Part shown: positions 18,275-25,664 of the stretch, piece after piece
Layout of the letters: each line of letters starts with the position of its first letter
How positions within the stretch are numbered: the first letter of the stretch is position 1
The notes under the pieces: model-generated
Told to the model about the DNA's origin: nothing
Databases searched by the model: none
What the model saw: only the letters and a program-made list of their open reading frames with translations
Made by a program: the position numbers and the translations under genes
Assembly (NCBI RefSeq): GCF_900088125.1
Contig: NZ_FLQT01000003.1
Location: forward strand, 310,001-374,000
From: Peptoniphilus pacaensis
GTDB lineage: Bacteria; Bacillota; Clostridia; Tissierellales; Peptoniphilaceae
Direction of reading: 5' to 3'
Length of the DNA: 64,000 bases

Positions 18275-19612
18275 CTATTCTTTTTCTTGGCTGGCTTCAA
18301 GCTCAGCTCTAATTTTTTTGTTTCTATTATTTTGATAAATAACAGAAGCAATGGTTACTACTAATAGAATAATTTGTGGAATGAGATTTTCATACCTATC
18401 GTATATTCCTATAACTTCAGCAGACCATCCATTCATCCAAGGAACTATAGTTCTGCCAATTACATCTGCTTCTTGTAATTCTCCTATGCCCTTTCCTAAG
18501 AAAGACAAGCAAAGTATAAACATTAGCCAAGAAGTAAATGTAAAGAATGGTTTTAATGGTAGCCTTACAGAAACTTTAGCAATTAAGTAATATACAATTG
18601 CAAGTATTATGGCGGCAACTAAAAGTCCAATCCACATATGCATTGGATTATCAGAAATGCCTGTTCTCATACCTTGGAAAAACAAAATGAGTTCTGCACC
18701 CTCTCTTGCTACTGCTAAGAATGCAGTGAAAGTTAAGGCAAAATAACTACCCTTGGAAACAGATTGTTCAACCTTGTTTTTAATGTATCTATTCCAAACT
18801 TCAACTTCAGATTTAGAAAGCATCCAATTGGATACATAAAATAGTACGATAACAGCAAGAAACATCGCAATTCCTTCGAATATTTCTTGTCCCATTCCAG
18901 ACTCAACTTCTCCCACTGTATTGGCGATGATATTAAATACTCCAGCTAGGACTGCTGAAAAAACAATGCCTAGCAAGGCTCCAATATATACACCTTTTAA
19001 GTAAATTCTATTATTAGTCTTTGATAAATATGCAGCAATGGCAGCTACAACTAAAATGGCTTCAAGCCCTTCACGAAGTGTAAGTCCAAGAACTGCAAAA
19101 AATGTACCAAATCTTTTTAGCACCTCTCCCAACAATTGACCTGTTGAAAGGCTATTTACATCTTCTTGACTTTGACCACTGGACTTAGAATCTCCAGAGG
19201 TTCCATCCAGAGTATGGGCATCTTCATGAAGATAAGTTATAAGTGCATCAATTTCATCTTTAACTTCTTGTGGGTCTGCATCTTCTTTGATGGAATTTTT
19301 TGCTCTGTAAAATTGATGTTCAACCATTGAACCTCTTTCGCCTGAAATTGCAGTCATAGTTGTTTTTTCAAATCCAATTTTTTCATAGAATTTAAAGTAA
19401 GCTACATTAACTGCATCTGTGGCTGCTTTTTTAGCATCCTTATCTCCAGGCTTGTAAACTTCCACAGCTTTTTGTAAATGTTCTGACATAGCATCAGCGA
19501 CTTCAACCCAGTTACCGTAATTTGTTTCTGCTGCAAAAACAGGCGTTAAAGTTAGGCTAATCATGATTACCATCATTGCGAAAATGCTAGTCATTTTCTT
19601 TAATAAATTCAT
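18275..19612 (-). CDS. FTR1-family high-affinity iron permease (FetM/EfeU-like)
   Basis: 445 residues. Signal peptide (to about 28), an extracytoplasmic helical domain (30-160) and seven membrane segments. Two copies of the iron-relay motif are present: REGLE at 180-184 and REGAE at 303-307. These Glu motifs define FTR1 permeases, which take up ferric iron, often after oxidation of ferrous iron. The fused N-terminal domain resembles that of bacterial FTR1 proteins linked to P19. It lies 2 bases after an ABC ATPase gene, in a ten-gene minus-strand operon. The 3' end is partly duplicated downstream. Confidence 0.88.
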   Translation of the reverse strand: MNLLKKMTSIFAMMVIMISLTLTPVFAAETNYGNWVEVADAMSEHLQKAVEVYKPGDKDAKKAATDAVNVAYFKFYEKIGFEKTTMTAISGERGSMVEHQFYRAKNSIKEDADPQEVKDEIDALITYLHEDAHTLDGTSGDSKSSGQSQEDVNSLSTGQLLGEVLKRFGTFFAVLGLTLREGLEAILVVAAIAAYLSKTNNRIYLKGVYIGALLGIVFSAVLAGVFNIIANTVGEVESGMGQEIFEGIAMFLAVIVLFYVSNWMLSKSEVEVWNRYIKNKVEQSVSKGSYFALTFTAFLAVAREGAELILFFQGMRTGISDNPMHMWIGLLVAAIILAIVYYLIAKVSVRLPLKPFFTFTSWLMFILCLSFLGKGIGELQEADVIGRTIVPWMNGWSAEVIGIYDRYENLIPQIILLVVTIASVIYQNNRNKKIRAELEASQEKE

Positions 19613-19614
19613 CT

Positions 19615-20292
19615 CTATCCCCCCTTCTTTATTAAACTTCCATCTTCCATTTGGTAAAGTGTATTGCCGTATTTTAAAATATCAAGCTCATGAGTAACTA
19701 AAATAAGCGCAGTACCTTTAGAATTTATTTTTTTTAATAAATCCATTATCTCCATAGTAGTATTTTTATCCAAATCACTTGTAGGCTCATCTAAAATCAA
19801 AAGCTCCGGCGAATTAATCATAGATCTGGCTATCAGCACTCTTTTTAGCTCTCCTCCAGATAAATTTTTAGGAAAATCATCTTTCAAATGCAAAATTCCC
19901 ATCAAATCAAGGAGCATAGCTGCTTTTTCATAAGCAGATTCATCTCTTTTAAATAGATAATAAGGAAGAGACACATTCTCTAAAACATTTAAGTTTGGAA
20001 GTGTTCCTAGACTTTGTGGCACAAAACCTATGATTTCATTCCTATATTTGCTAATTTCTCTATCAGAAAAATCACTTATATTTTTGCCCTTAGCAAAGAT
20101 TTTACCTTCAGTCGGTTTTAATAAACCAGACAAAAGATTTAAAAAAGTTGACTTTCCAGAACCACTTCTGCCAATTATATTGACAAAATCTCCCTCCTTC
20201 AGGGTAAAGTTTACATTTTTAACAGCAAAAAGTGTATTAGAACCTCTTTTGAAACTCTTGCTTAAATTTTCAGTTTCAATTATTGATTCCAT
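19615..20292 (-). CDS. Second MacB/LolD-type ABC ATPase of the iron operon
   Basis: 225 residues. Walker A GRSGSGKST near 40, signature LSGGELKR near 137, Walker B LLILDEPTSDLD near 158, switch VTHE. The ATG at 20292 overlaps the DUF4418 stop (TAATG), so translation is coupled; a longer frame starting at 20316 is unlikely. Typical fet operons have only one ATPase. This extra one may serve the third permease (11361-12563) or the DUF4418 protein. Confidence 0.8.
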   Translation of the reverse strand: MESIIETENLSKSFKRGSNTLFAVKNVNFTLKEGDFVNIIGRSGSGKSTFLNLLSGLLKPTEGKIFAKGKNISDFSDREISKYRNEIIGFVPQSLGTLPNLNVLENVSLPYYLFKRDESAYEKAAMLLDLMGILHLKDDFPKNLSGGELKRVLIARSMINSPELLILDEPTSDLDKNTTMEIMDLLKKINSKGTALILVTHELDILKYGNTLYQMEDGSLIKKGG

Positions 20293-20687
20293 TATGAATG
20301 TCTTTCTTTCATACAATAATAAATATTAACTAAAACCAATATGCCTGCCAACAATGTGCAAAACGGAATGGTTTTTGCTCTGCAAGCCATATCGGCTTTC
20401 ATGCATCCACCAATAAGCACATGAGTGTTAAGTATCTCTAAAATACCAATTGCTATATTTGAAATAGATAATCCTAAAGATATTTTTGAATCTTTAACTA
20501 CAATAAAAATGATTGCTAATACTAAAATGACTGCGCCCATACCTATGGTCATATTTCCCATCCAATGGCATTTCATGAACATCCCATTTTCCATAGGAGG
20601 ACAAACGGGTGTTATAAATTTTGGTGCAAGCGCTAACAAGAGACCTATAATAGCAGAAATATATCCTAAAATCTTCTTTCTACCCAT
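20292..20687 (-). CDS. DUF4418-family membrane protein
   Basis: About 131 residues with four hydrophobic segments and conserved cysteines and methionines facing the same side (PVCPPMENGMFMKCHWMGN and GGCMKADMACRA). This pattern matches DUF4418, found next to FTR1-type and metal-linked ABC genes in Firmicutes; its role is unknown. The Cys/Met/His cluster could bind a metal. The second ATG (20687) has the better RBS spacing (AGAAAGG, 9 bases). It is the first gene of the iron operon. Confidence 0.7.
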   Translation of the reverse strand: MGRKKILGYISAIIGLLLALAPKFITPVCPPMENGMFMKCHWMGNMTIGMGAVILVLAIIFIVVKDSKISLGLSISNIAIGILEILNTHVLIGGCMKADMACRAKTIPFCTLLAGILVLVNIYYCMKERHS

Positions 20688-20722
20688 TTTAATCATCCTT
20701 TCTACTTATCTTTATTAATATT

Positions 20723-20787
20723 TGAATTTGATTATCACTTCCATAATTATTATAACATGGAAAATTGAAAATTCAAATCAATTTTCC
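20723..20787 (-). promoter_or_regulatory. Promoter and operators of the island iron operon
   Basis: On the minus strand TTGAAT (20771-20776) and TATAAT (20749-20754) are spaced by 16 bases. A perfect 10-bp inverted repeat with a 9-base gap (20759-20787, arms GGAAAATTGA and TCAATTTTCC) covers the -35 box. Just after the -10, 20723-20737 reads TGATAATCAAATTCA. That is a Fur-like 7-1-7 site with a perfect left half and 4 of 7 matches in the right half. Iron-dependent repression is therefore likely but not proven. Confidence 0.6.
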
Positions 20788-20979
20788 AGTTTTTTTAAGG
20801 GCATATTTTTAAAATTGAGAATATTTTTAATTTATCTTTCTTATGTTGCCTTGTATATTATAATTCTCTTTTTTTATTGGCCTATATAATGGAAGAACTT
20901 TAATAGAAAAGGCTCGTTTATTTTTTGTTAGATAGTAATTTTTAGTAATTTTATAAGTAAAACTTATTCTCAAAATAAT

Positions 20980-21087
20980 TTATTTAATAGAAATGCTCTC
21001 AAAAATCCCATCTTCCAGCAATACCATAGGTAACCTAATGAAGTTATACATTTCAGATTGCCTATTATAAAAATAATCAAAATTCAT
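20980..21087 (-). pseudogene. Truncated RepA_N-type replication initiator (first 35 codons)
   Basis: Behind a perfect AAGGAGGT site an ATG at 21087 opens 35 codons beginning MNFDYFYNRQSEMYNF and including IRLPMVLLEDGIF, then a stop. This matches the conserved N-terminus of RepA_N-type initiators of Firmicutes plasmids and Tn1549-like elements (FxYFYxxQxExFxFxRxPxxL). The full protein has more than 250 residues, so this is a relic and direct evidence that the island contains integrative-element DNA. Confidence 0.6.
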
Positions 21088-21107
21088 CCCTACCTCCTTT
21101 CTTTGAA

Positions 21108-21146
21108 ATAAAAAAGACGACAGAATTATTGATTTCTATCGTCTAC
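21108..21146 (-). terminator. Terminator of the CD1845-family gene
   Basis: On the minus strand AGACGATAGAA pairs with TTCTGTCGTCT (one base bulge) and runs into TTTTTT. Confidence 0.75.
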
Positions 21147-21169
21147 GATTGTCTAATATTTATTTTTCT

Positions 21170-21451
21170 TTAAATAGATTTTATTGTATAGTTTAATAAT
21201 TCTAATAATCCAATAACATATATACCTAATTTAGGTAATCCAAATGGGCTAAATAAAAATGCTAAGATTAGTGCTTCAATTACAATTTGATTATCTCCTT
21301 GAAATATGCTAGCTAATCCAATTATAAAAATTAAAGTAGAAACTACGTTTAACAACGCAGTACTCAAACTTAATATGAAGGTTAAAATAGCTATGAGCAA
21401 ACTCAACACTAATCTTATCGGTAATAAAATTATTCTAATTATCCATCTCAT
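21170..21451 (-). CDS. CD1845-family small membrane protein of integrative elements
   Basis: 93 residues with three hydrophobic segments. The basic start MRWIIRIILLPIRLVLSL and the end AFLFSPFGLPKLGIYVIGLL fit the CD1845 family, small proteins encoded in Tn1549-like conjugative transposons with unknown function. It has its own RBS (TAGGGG) and terminator. Next to the RepA_N scrap it marks the mobile origin of the right side of the island. Confidence 0.65.
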   Translation of the reverse strand: MRWIIRIILLPIRLVLSLLIAILTFILSLSTALLNVVSTLIFIIGLASIFQGDNQIVIEALILAFLFSPFGLPKLGIYVIGLLELLNYTIKSI

Positions 21452-21463
21452 ACATACCCCTAA

Positions 21464-21502
21464 AAATTAAACTGGGATTCATAACAAACCCCAGTTTCAT
21501 AA
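21464..21502. terminator. Terminator after the metG tail fragment
   Basis: AAACTGGG/CCCCAGTTT stem with a 12-base loop and AT-rich flanks. Likely for the minus-strand fragment ending at 21515; the T run is weak. Confidence 0.55.
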
Positions 21503-21514
21503 TTAGCGTGTTCT

Positions 21515-21982
21515 TTAATATAATTTTGATCCTGCTGGAATATTATCATCCAACATTATTAAGTTAAGTTTTTCTTCTCCGTCGTACTCGCAAATTGCAG
21601 ATATTATCATACCTTCTGAGTCGATTCCCATCATCTTACGTGGAGGAAGATTACAAATCGCAAGCAGTGTCTTTCCAATTAAAGACTCTGCGCTGTAATA
21701 TTCCTTAATACCAGATAAAATAATTCTTTCTTTTTCAGAACCATCATCTAATGTAAATTTCAAAAGTTTTTTTGATTTTGGAACTTCTTCGCAGTTTAAA
21801 ACTTTTACAACTCTAAAATCAGATTTTGAGAATGTATCAAAATCAACCATATCTTCAAATAATGGCTCTACTTTTACTTTTGAAAAGTCGATTTTTTCTA
21901 TCGTAAGTTTGTCGTAAGTTTCGTAAGTTTCTTTTGACGAATCCTTATTTTCTGCCTTTTCTAAGCCTATTGGCTTCATCCT
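21515..21982 (-). pseudogene. C-terminal fragment of methionyl-tRNA synthetase (tRNA-binding domain)
   Basis: About 154 residues in an open frame beginning at the island edge. After a lysine/glutamate linker and KVEPLFEDMV comes an EMAPII/CsaA-like tRNA-binding domain (FSKSDFRVVKVLNCEEVPKS, then GMIISAICEYDGEEK). The linker plus domain match the tail of bacterial MetRS, which is normally about 650 residues. The catalytic part is missing because the boundary cuts it. A start ATG (21979) happens to exist, but no RBS of note. The codons are AT-rich like the island. Confidence 0.7.
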
Positions 21983-22226
21983 GGGGAATAAAACGGATGC
22001 CGTCCTCTCCCCGCTCCTTCTTTACCAGCACATTGCGGCGACAGTAATTGCCCGCGGCGATATCCGTGCCGAAGAAGCGATTGTAGGTGACATAGTCCAC
22101 GGTGACGATGGCGTAGCCATAATAGGCGTTAAAGTCCAAATCTGCCCCGTCCACCAAGGCAAAGGCGGGACGGGCCAGCGCCAGTGCCATGACGAAGCTT
22201 AAAAGAAAAATCGAAACTTTCTTCAC
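21983..22226 (-). pseudogene. 5' remnant of the second giant zinc-ribbon gene, with internal deletion
   Basis: Encodes the signal peptide and residues 1-35 of the 1044-residue protein, then jumps to residue 386 and continues to about 431, where the island begins. The jump occurs at ATAGGCG, a 7-bp sequence present at both ends of the deleted piece in copy 1. The frame runs 36 bases into the island before a stop. A short secreted peptide could still be made because the RBS and start are intact. Confidence 0.85.
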
Positions 22227-22241
22227 AACATCCCCCTTTTC

Positions 22242-23132
22242 TTAATTGACATACTGCTTGATGTAGCCGAAATAGCTCGCCGGATCCATGGATAAATCCA
22301 TGGCATCGTCCCCGTCGGGATAGGGAATGTAAATCCAGAGATCCGAATTTCCTCCGCTGAAGACATCGCCGTAAATTTTATCTACGTTTGCAGGATTGAA
22401 AGTCAGATTCAAGACGCCGGCCGCCTCGTCGTAATTGCAGTCCATGGCGGTAATCACACGAATCGTCTCCAAATCCACATAGACCTCCCCATCTTCCACA
22501 ATAGGCTGAGTCTTCAGACGATAACAGGGATTGAACTGCTCGTGATTTTCTTCCATAATGCCGTATTCGGAAAAGTAATCCAGGCGGTTCATGGTGTAAC
22601 ACGGAGTGCCAAAATCATTGCTCACACGAGTATAACCGCGGCTCGGAACGTCGTCGTCGAATTCTGCCATGACGGCCCCATTTCCTGCCCGGGTAATGGC
22701 CATGGCGGGAAACAAGAGGATGTCTCCTCGCTTCTTCGGCCGGTAATCTTCCAAAAGCACATTGCCGTCGACGACAATGCGAACGGTGTCGGACACTCTG
22801 CCCTCTCCCTGCGCCGAGGCGTCGGCGGTTTCCGAAGCCGTCACTTGATTCGTATTGGCATTGGCGTCAAATTCTTCACCGGACTCATCGGCTATGTAAT
22901 ATAACACGCTCAATACCAGAATAATCACACCGACGAGAATAATGCAGCCGCATCCCCGGGATTCCTTATCTTTCTTTTTCGGATCCTGATAATACCTGAC
23001 TTCCCCTTTCGGAACATTCGCCTTCGGTGCCGCCGGCTCCGGCTCTTTCTTCGCCTCGGGAAGGGGCGTGCCGCACCGGGTGCAGAATGAATTCTCTGCC
23101 AAATTATCGTAGTGACACTTGGGACATAACAT
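22242..23132 (-). CDS. Membrane protein with N-terminal zinc ribbon and stalk-like domain (copy 2)
   Basis: 296 residues, about seven substitutions from copy 1 (for example Pro to Ser in the YFSEYG stretch). All four zinc-ribbon cysteines, the membrane helix and the outer domain are kept, so the gene looks functional even though its partner gene downstream is destroyed. The ATG at 23132 follows AGGAGGAG. Its upstream region (23133-23296) also matches copy 1 over most of its length. Confidence 0.7.
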   Translation of the reverse strand: MLCPKCHYDNLAENSFCTRCGTPLPEAKKEPEPAAPKANVPKGEVRYYQDPKKKDKESRGCGCIILVGVIILVLSVLYYIADESGEEFDANANTNQVTASETADASAQGEGRVSDTVRIVVDGNVLLEDYRPKKRGDILLFPAMAITRAGNGAVMAEFDDDVPSRGYTRVSNDFGTPCYTMNRLDYFSEYGIMEENHEQFNPCYRLKTQPIVEDGEVYVDLETIRVITAMDCNYDEAAGVLNLTFNPANVDKIYGDVFSGGNSDLWIYIPYPDGDDAMDLSMDPASYFGYIKQYVN

Positions 23133-23296
23133 ACTCTCCTCCTTTATCAAATCCGTGTTTTTAATTTTTGCAGATACGTTTTCATGACGACTACAAATCT
23201 TTTCTCAACGAGAAACCCTCACTCTCTTTTATGTACGATTTCATTATATCGAAATTTCCAATGATTCTCAGCTTTGGCAAAAAAAGTGCATTGCGC

Positions 23297-23330
23297 ATAC
23301 AAAAAAGCGCCGGCATCCCGACGCTTCTCT
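23297..23330 (-). terminator. Terminator of the stalk-domain gene; flank of the duplicated unit
   Basis: On the minus strand AGCGTCGG/CCGGCGCT with a GATG loop and TTTTTT. The same hairpin occurs at 5908, 10338 and, with one change, at 24343, so it is a recurring terminator at the unit borders. Confidence 0.8.
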
Positions 23331-23343
23331 TTCTATCTCTATA

Positions 23344-24126
23344 TTATTTTCCTACGCGGACCGTCATCAGAATGTCGTCGATGCGGTCGTGGGCCTTTTC
23401 AAATTTTGCCTTCAGGGCCTTGTCTTGAATCATCGCCGGGTCGCCTCGGAAATCCGCGCCGTAGTAGACGCCGTCTTTATAGGCGAGGATGACGGGCCAA
23501 TTGTACCAATCCGTCTTCGGATTATGCACCCGGCTCAGAGAGAAGAGGAAGCCGTCGCTGCCCGCATCGTCATTGGACTTTTCGTAGAAGTGGAGGCATT
23601 TGCCTTCGAGCTTGTAGGAGATCTCCACATCCTTGGGCAGTACAAAGGACATGTCCACGTCTTTCACATAGATGCGCTCACCGGCCGGCGCATCCTTTTG
23701 GGGATAGCTTCCCACGGTGACGACGCGCACCTTCGGCATCCACTTGACGGGAAGGCCCGTGGCCTCGCCTAAGTAGCGAGCGGGAATAAAGGTGCGATTT
23801 TTTTCCAGATAAGGTGCCACGTCCATGGCCAATTCCTTGCCGCCCAGGCGGTAAGCTTTCTTTCCGATGGTCATGATCACGGAAGAATCACCCTTCGTCA
23901 GGGTCACTTCCCTTTTATCTCCGTTCCATGCCACGGTGTAGCCCAACTCTTCGGTCACCGCACGCAGGGGCAGGAAGGTGCGATCGTGGCGAATGACGGG
24001 CGTCGTCTCTTCGTCCCGACGAAGCTCACGGCCGTTGACGTAAACCGCGATGGGATCGGCTCCCTTCGCCAGCACCGCCGAGGGAAGGAGCAGCAAGCAG
24101 ATTAATAATGTGGCCAGCTTTTTCAT
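23344..24126 (-). CDS. Secreted protein with copper-amine-oxidase N-terminal (stalk) domain
   Basis: 260 residues. Signal peptide (to about 20), then a stalk domain: VYVNGRELRRD, RTFLPLRAVTEELGYTVAW, and a second beta block with RTFIPARYLGEATG near 125. A further domain of about 110 residues of unknown fold follows. These stalk domains occur in cell-wall-associated proteins of Firmicutes and do not imply amine oxidase activity. GAAGGAGGT precedes the ATG. It sits directly before the duplicated zinc-ribbon unit, whose smaller protein has a related outer domain, hinting at a common envelope function. Confidence 0.8.
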   Translation of the reverse strand: MKKLATLLICLLLLPSAVLAKGADPIAVYVNGRELRRDEETTPVIRHDRTFLPLRAVTEELGYTVAWNGDKREVTLTKGDSSVIMTIGKKAYRLGGKELAMDVAPYLEKNRTFIPARYLGEATGLPVKWMPKVRVVTVGSYPQKDAPAGERIYVKDVDMSFVLPKDVEISYKLEGKCLHFYEKSNDDAGSDGFLFSLSRVHNPKTDWYNWPVILAYKDGVYYGADFRGDPAMIQDKALKAKFEKAHDRIDDILMTVRVGK

Positions 24127-24342
24127 AAATACCTCCTTCGATCATCCGTAGATGATTGCATTTTATCTTACACTTCACATCATCTTTTTCTTCCGCTGCG
24201 GATTTACATAAAATCATCTTTAGCAATAAATCACAGCAGAAGAGTTTGTGCTTTCCTACTTTTATTATACCCCCCCCAACGATTTTTCAATGCTTTTATA
24301 GACCATGAACGACTGTCGGCTGATGAAATTTTTTCCTTCCAT

Positions 24343-24372
24343 ACAAAAAAAGCGCCGGCTTCCCGACGCTTT
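24343..24372 (-). terminator. Terminator of the flavodiiron protein gene
   Basis: On the minus strand AAAGCGTCGG pairs with CCGGCGCTTT around GAAG and runs into T7. This is the parent of the scraps at 5907 and 10337. Confidence 0.85.
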
Positions 24373-24375
24373 TCT

Positions 24376-25584
24376 TTACTTGCTCGCCTTTAAGGCTTCG
24401 GCCATTTCCTTGGCCATTTGAGCACATTTGTCTAAATCTTCCTGCTCGGGAGCGCCCATAACATCCACGGTGGTGGGGAGCACTTCCCATTTGCTTTCTT
24501 CGGCGAAGGCGGCGAATACTTTTTCCGCGCCGCCGCCCCAGCTGGCGTTGGTAAAGGTGCCTAAGATGTGGTTCTTCATCTTTTGTTTCTTCAGCACGTC
24601 GACCAAGGTGGCCATGGGCGGGAACAGGCCTACATTGTAGGTGGGGCAGCCGAGGATGATGCCCTTGTAGTTCCAGGTTTCGCTGATCAAATAGCTCAGG
24701 TGGGTCTTGGACACGTCGCGAATGCGAATGTTGTGTATCCCTTCGGCGGAGACGGAACGGGCGATGGCTTCCGCCACTTGCTCCGTATTGCCGTACATGG
24801 AACCGTAGACGATGAGCACGCCGTCTTCGGTTTTTTGTTCGCTTAAATCGCTGTAGAGGCCCACGATGCGGTCGATATTGTCGCGCCAAATGGGGCCGTG
24901 GTCGGGACAGATCATTTGAATGTCCAGGCCTTCTAATTTTTTCAGGGCGCGAATGACTTGCACGCTGTATTTGCCAACAATGTTGGTGTAGTAGCGAATG
25001 GTTTCTTCCCGGTATTTTTCCCAATCCACTTGGTCGTCGAAGATGGCGCCGTCTAATGTGCCGAAGCCGCCGAAGGCGTCTTGGCTGAAGAGGATCCCCG
25101 TTTCTTCTTCGAAGCAGACCATGGATTCGGGCCAGTGAACCATGGGGGTGGTGTAGAAGGTCAGCTTCCGCTCGCCGATGTCCACGGTTTCGCCGTCGGC
25201 TACGACAATTGCCCGCTCGTCGCCGATGTCGTAGAAGTTGTTCATCATGGTAACGGCTTTTTTATTGGTAATGACCTTGCAGTCCGGGTAGCGCTCCATG
25301 ACGCTCTTTAAAGAGGATGTGTGGTCCGGCTCCATGTGGTTGACTACGATGTAGTCCAGTCCTCTGCCGTCGAGGGAATCTTCCAGCTTTTCAAAAAATT
25401 CCGACACGGAATCGATGCGCACACAGTCCAAAAGACAGGTTTTAGATCCACCGTCGAACAGATAGGAGTTGTAGCTGATGCCGTCGGGCAAGGGCCACAT
25501 GCCTTCGAAGAGATGGGTATAGCGATCGTTTACGCCGATGTAGTGTAAGTGATCGTTGATTCTGATAAATCTCGTTGCTGCCAT
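24376..25584 (-). CDS. fprA: Flavodiiron protein (FprA-type O2/NO reductase)
   Basis: 402 residues. The N-terminal metallo-beta-lactamase-like diiron domain has ligands in NHMEPDHTSS (His83, Glu85, Asp87, His88), HWPESM near 150, SQDAFG near 170 and CPDHGPIW near 230. The C-terminal flavodoxin domain has FMN loop YGSMYGNTEQ near 258 and CPTYNVGLFP near 315. It reduces oxygen or nitric oxide to protect anaerobes, receiving electrons from rubredoxin or similar. AGGTGAG precedes the ATG. The leader contains a 10-bp inverted repeat (25602-25632). Its 3' end was copied into the chimeric scraps. Confidence 0.93.
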   Translation of the reverse strand: MAATRFIRINDHLHYIGVNDRYTHLFEGMWPLPDGISYNSYLFDGGSKTCLLDCVRIDSVSEFFEKLEDSLDGRGLDYIVVNHMEPDHTSSLKSVMERYPDCKVITNKKAVTMMNNFYDIGDERAIVVADGETVDIGERKLTFYTTPMVHWPESMVCFEEETGILFSQDAFGGFGTLDGAIFDDQVDWEKYREETIRYYTNIVGKYSVQVIRALKKLEGLDIQMICPDHGPIWRDNIDRIVGLYSDLSEQKTEDGVLIVYGSMYGNTEQVAEAIARSVSAEGIHNIRIRDVSKTHLSYLISETWNYKGIILGCPTYNVGLFPPMATLVDVLKKQKMKNHILGTFTNASWGGGAEKVFAAFAEESKWEVLPTTVDVMGAPEQEDLDKCAQMAKEMAEALKASK

Positions 25585-25601
25585 TGTCTCACCTTTCTTT
25601 T

Positions 25602-25632
25602 AAAATTTAATTCTTATGCCTCATTAAATTTT
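25602..25632. promoter_or_regulatory. Inverted repeat in the fprA leader
   Basis: Perfect 10-bp arms (AAAATTTAAT and ATTAAATTTT) separated by 11 bases, starting 18 bases upstream of the fprA ATG. There is no T run, so it is not a terminator for the upstream exonuclease gene. A repressor site or leader hairpin is possible. Confidence 0.4.
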
Positions 25633-25664
25633 ACCGACTTTTCTTCAAGTTTTCAATCCATTCC

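Larger units (their letters stand above)
10755..21982. mobile_element. AT-rich genomic island with iron-uptake operon and integrative-element remnants
   Basis: Between 10754 and 21983 the base composition drops sharply to AT-rich, with codons ending mostly in A or T. Both flanks are parts of one gene (the giant zinc-ribbon gene) in the correct order and orientation for an insertion. The island holds a complete ten-gene iron-uptake operon. Its edges hold scraps: a lantibiotic-immunity permease piece (left), and a RepA_N start, a CD1845-family gene and a methionyl-tRNA synthetase tail (right). No integrase or clear terminal repeats are visible, so it is a decayed or homologously acquired segment rather than an active element. 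Confidence 0.85.

Noticed and set aside
10755-21982. Attachment sites, integrase or terminal repeats for the island
   Set aside because: I compared both borders and found no direct or inverted repeat beyond 2-3 bases and no recombinase gene, so no att sites are called.
24296-25024. 242-codon minus-strand frame overlapping fprA
   Set aside because: Arg/His-rich translation of another frame of the flavodiiron gene and its terminator.
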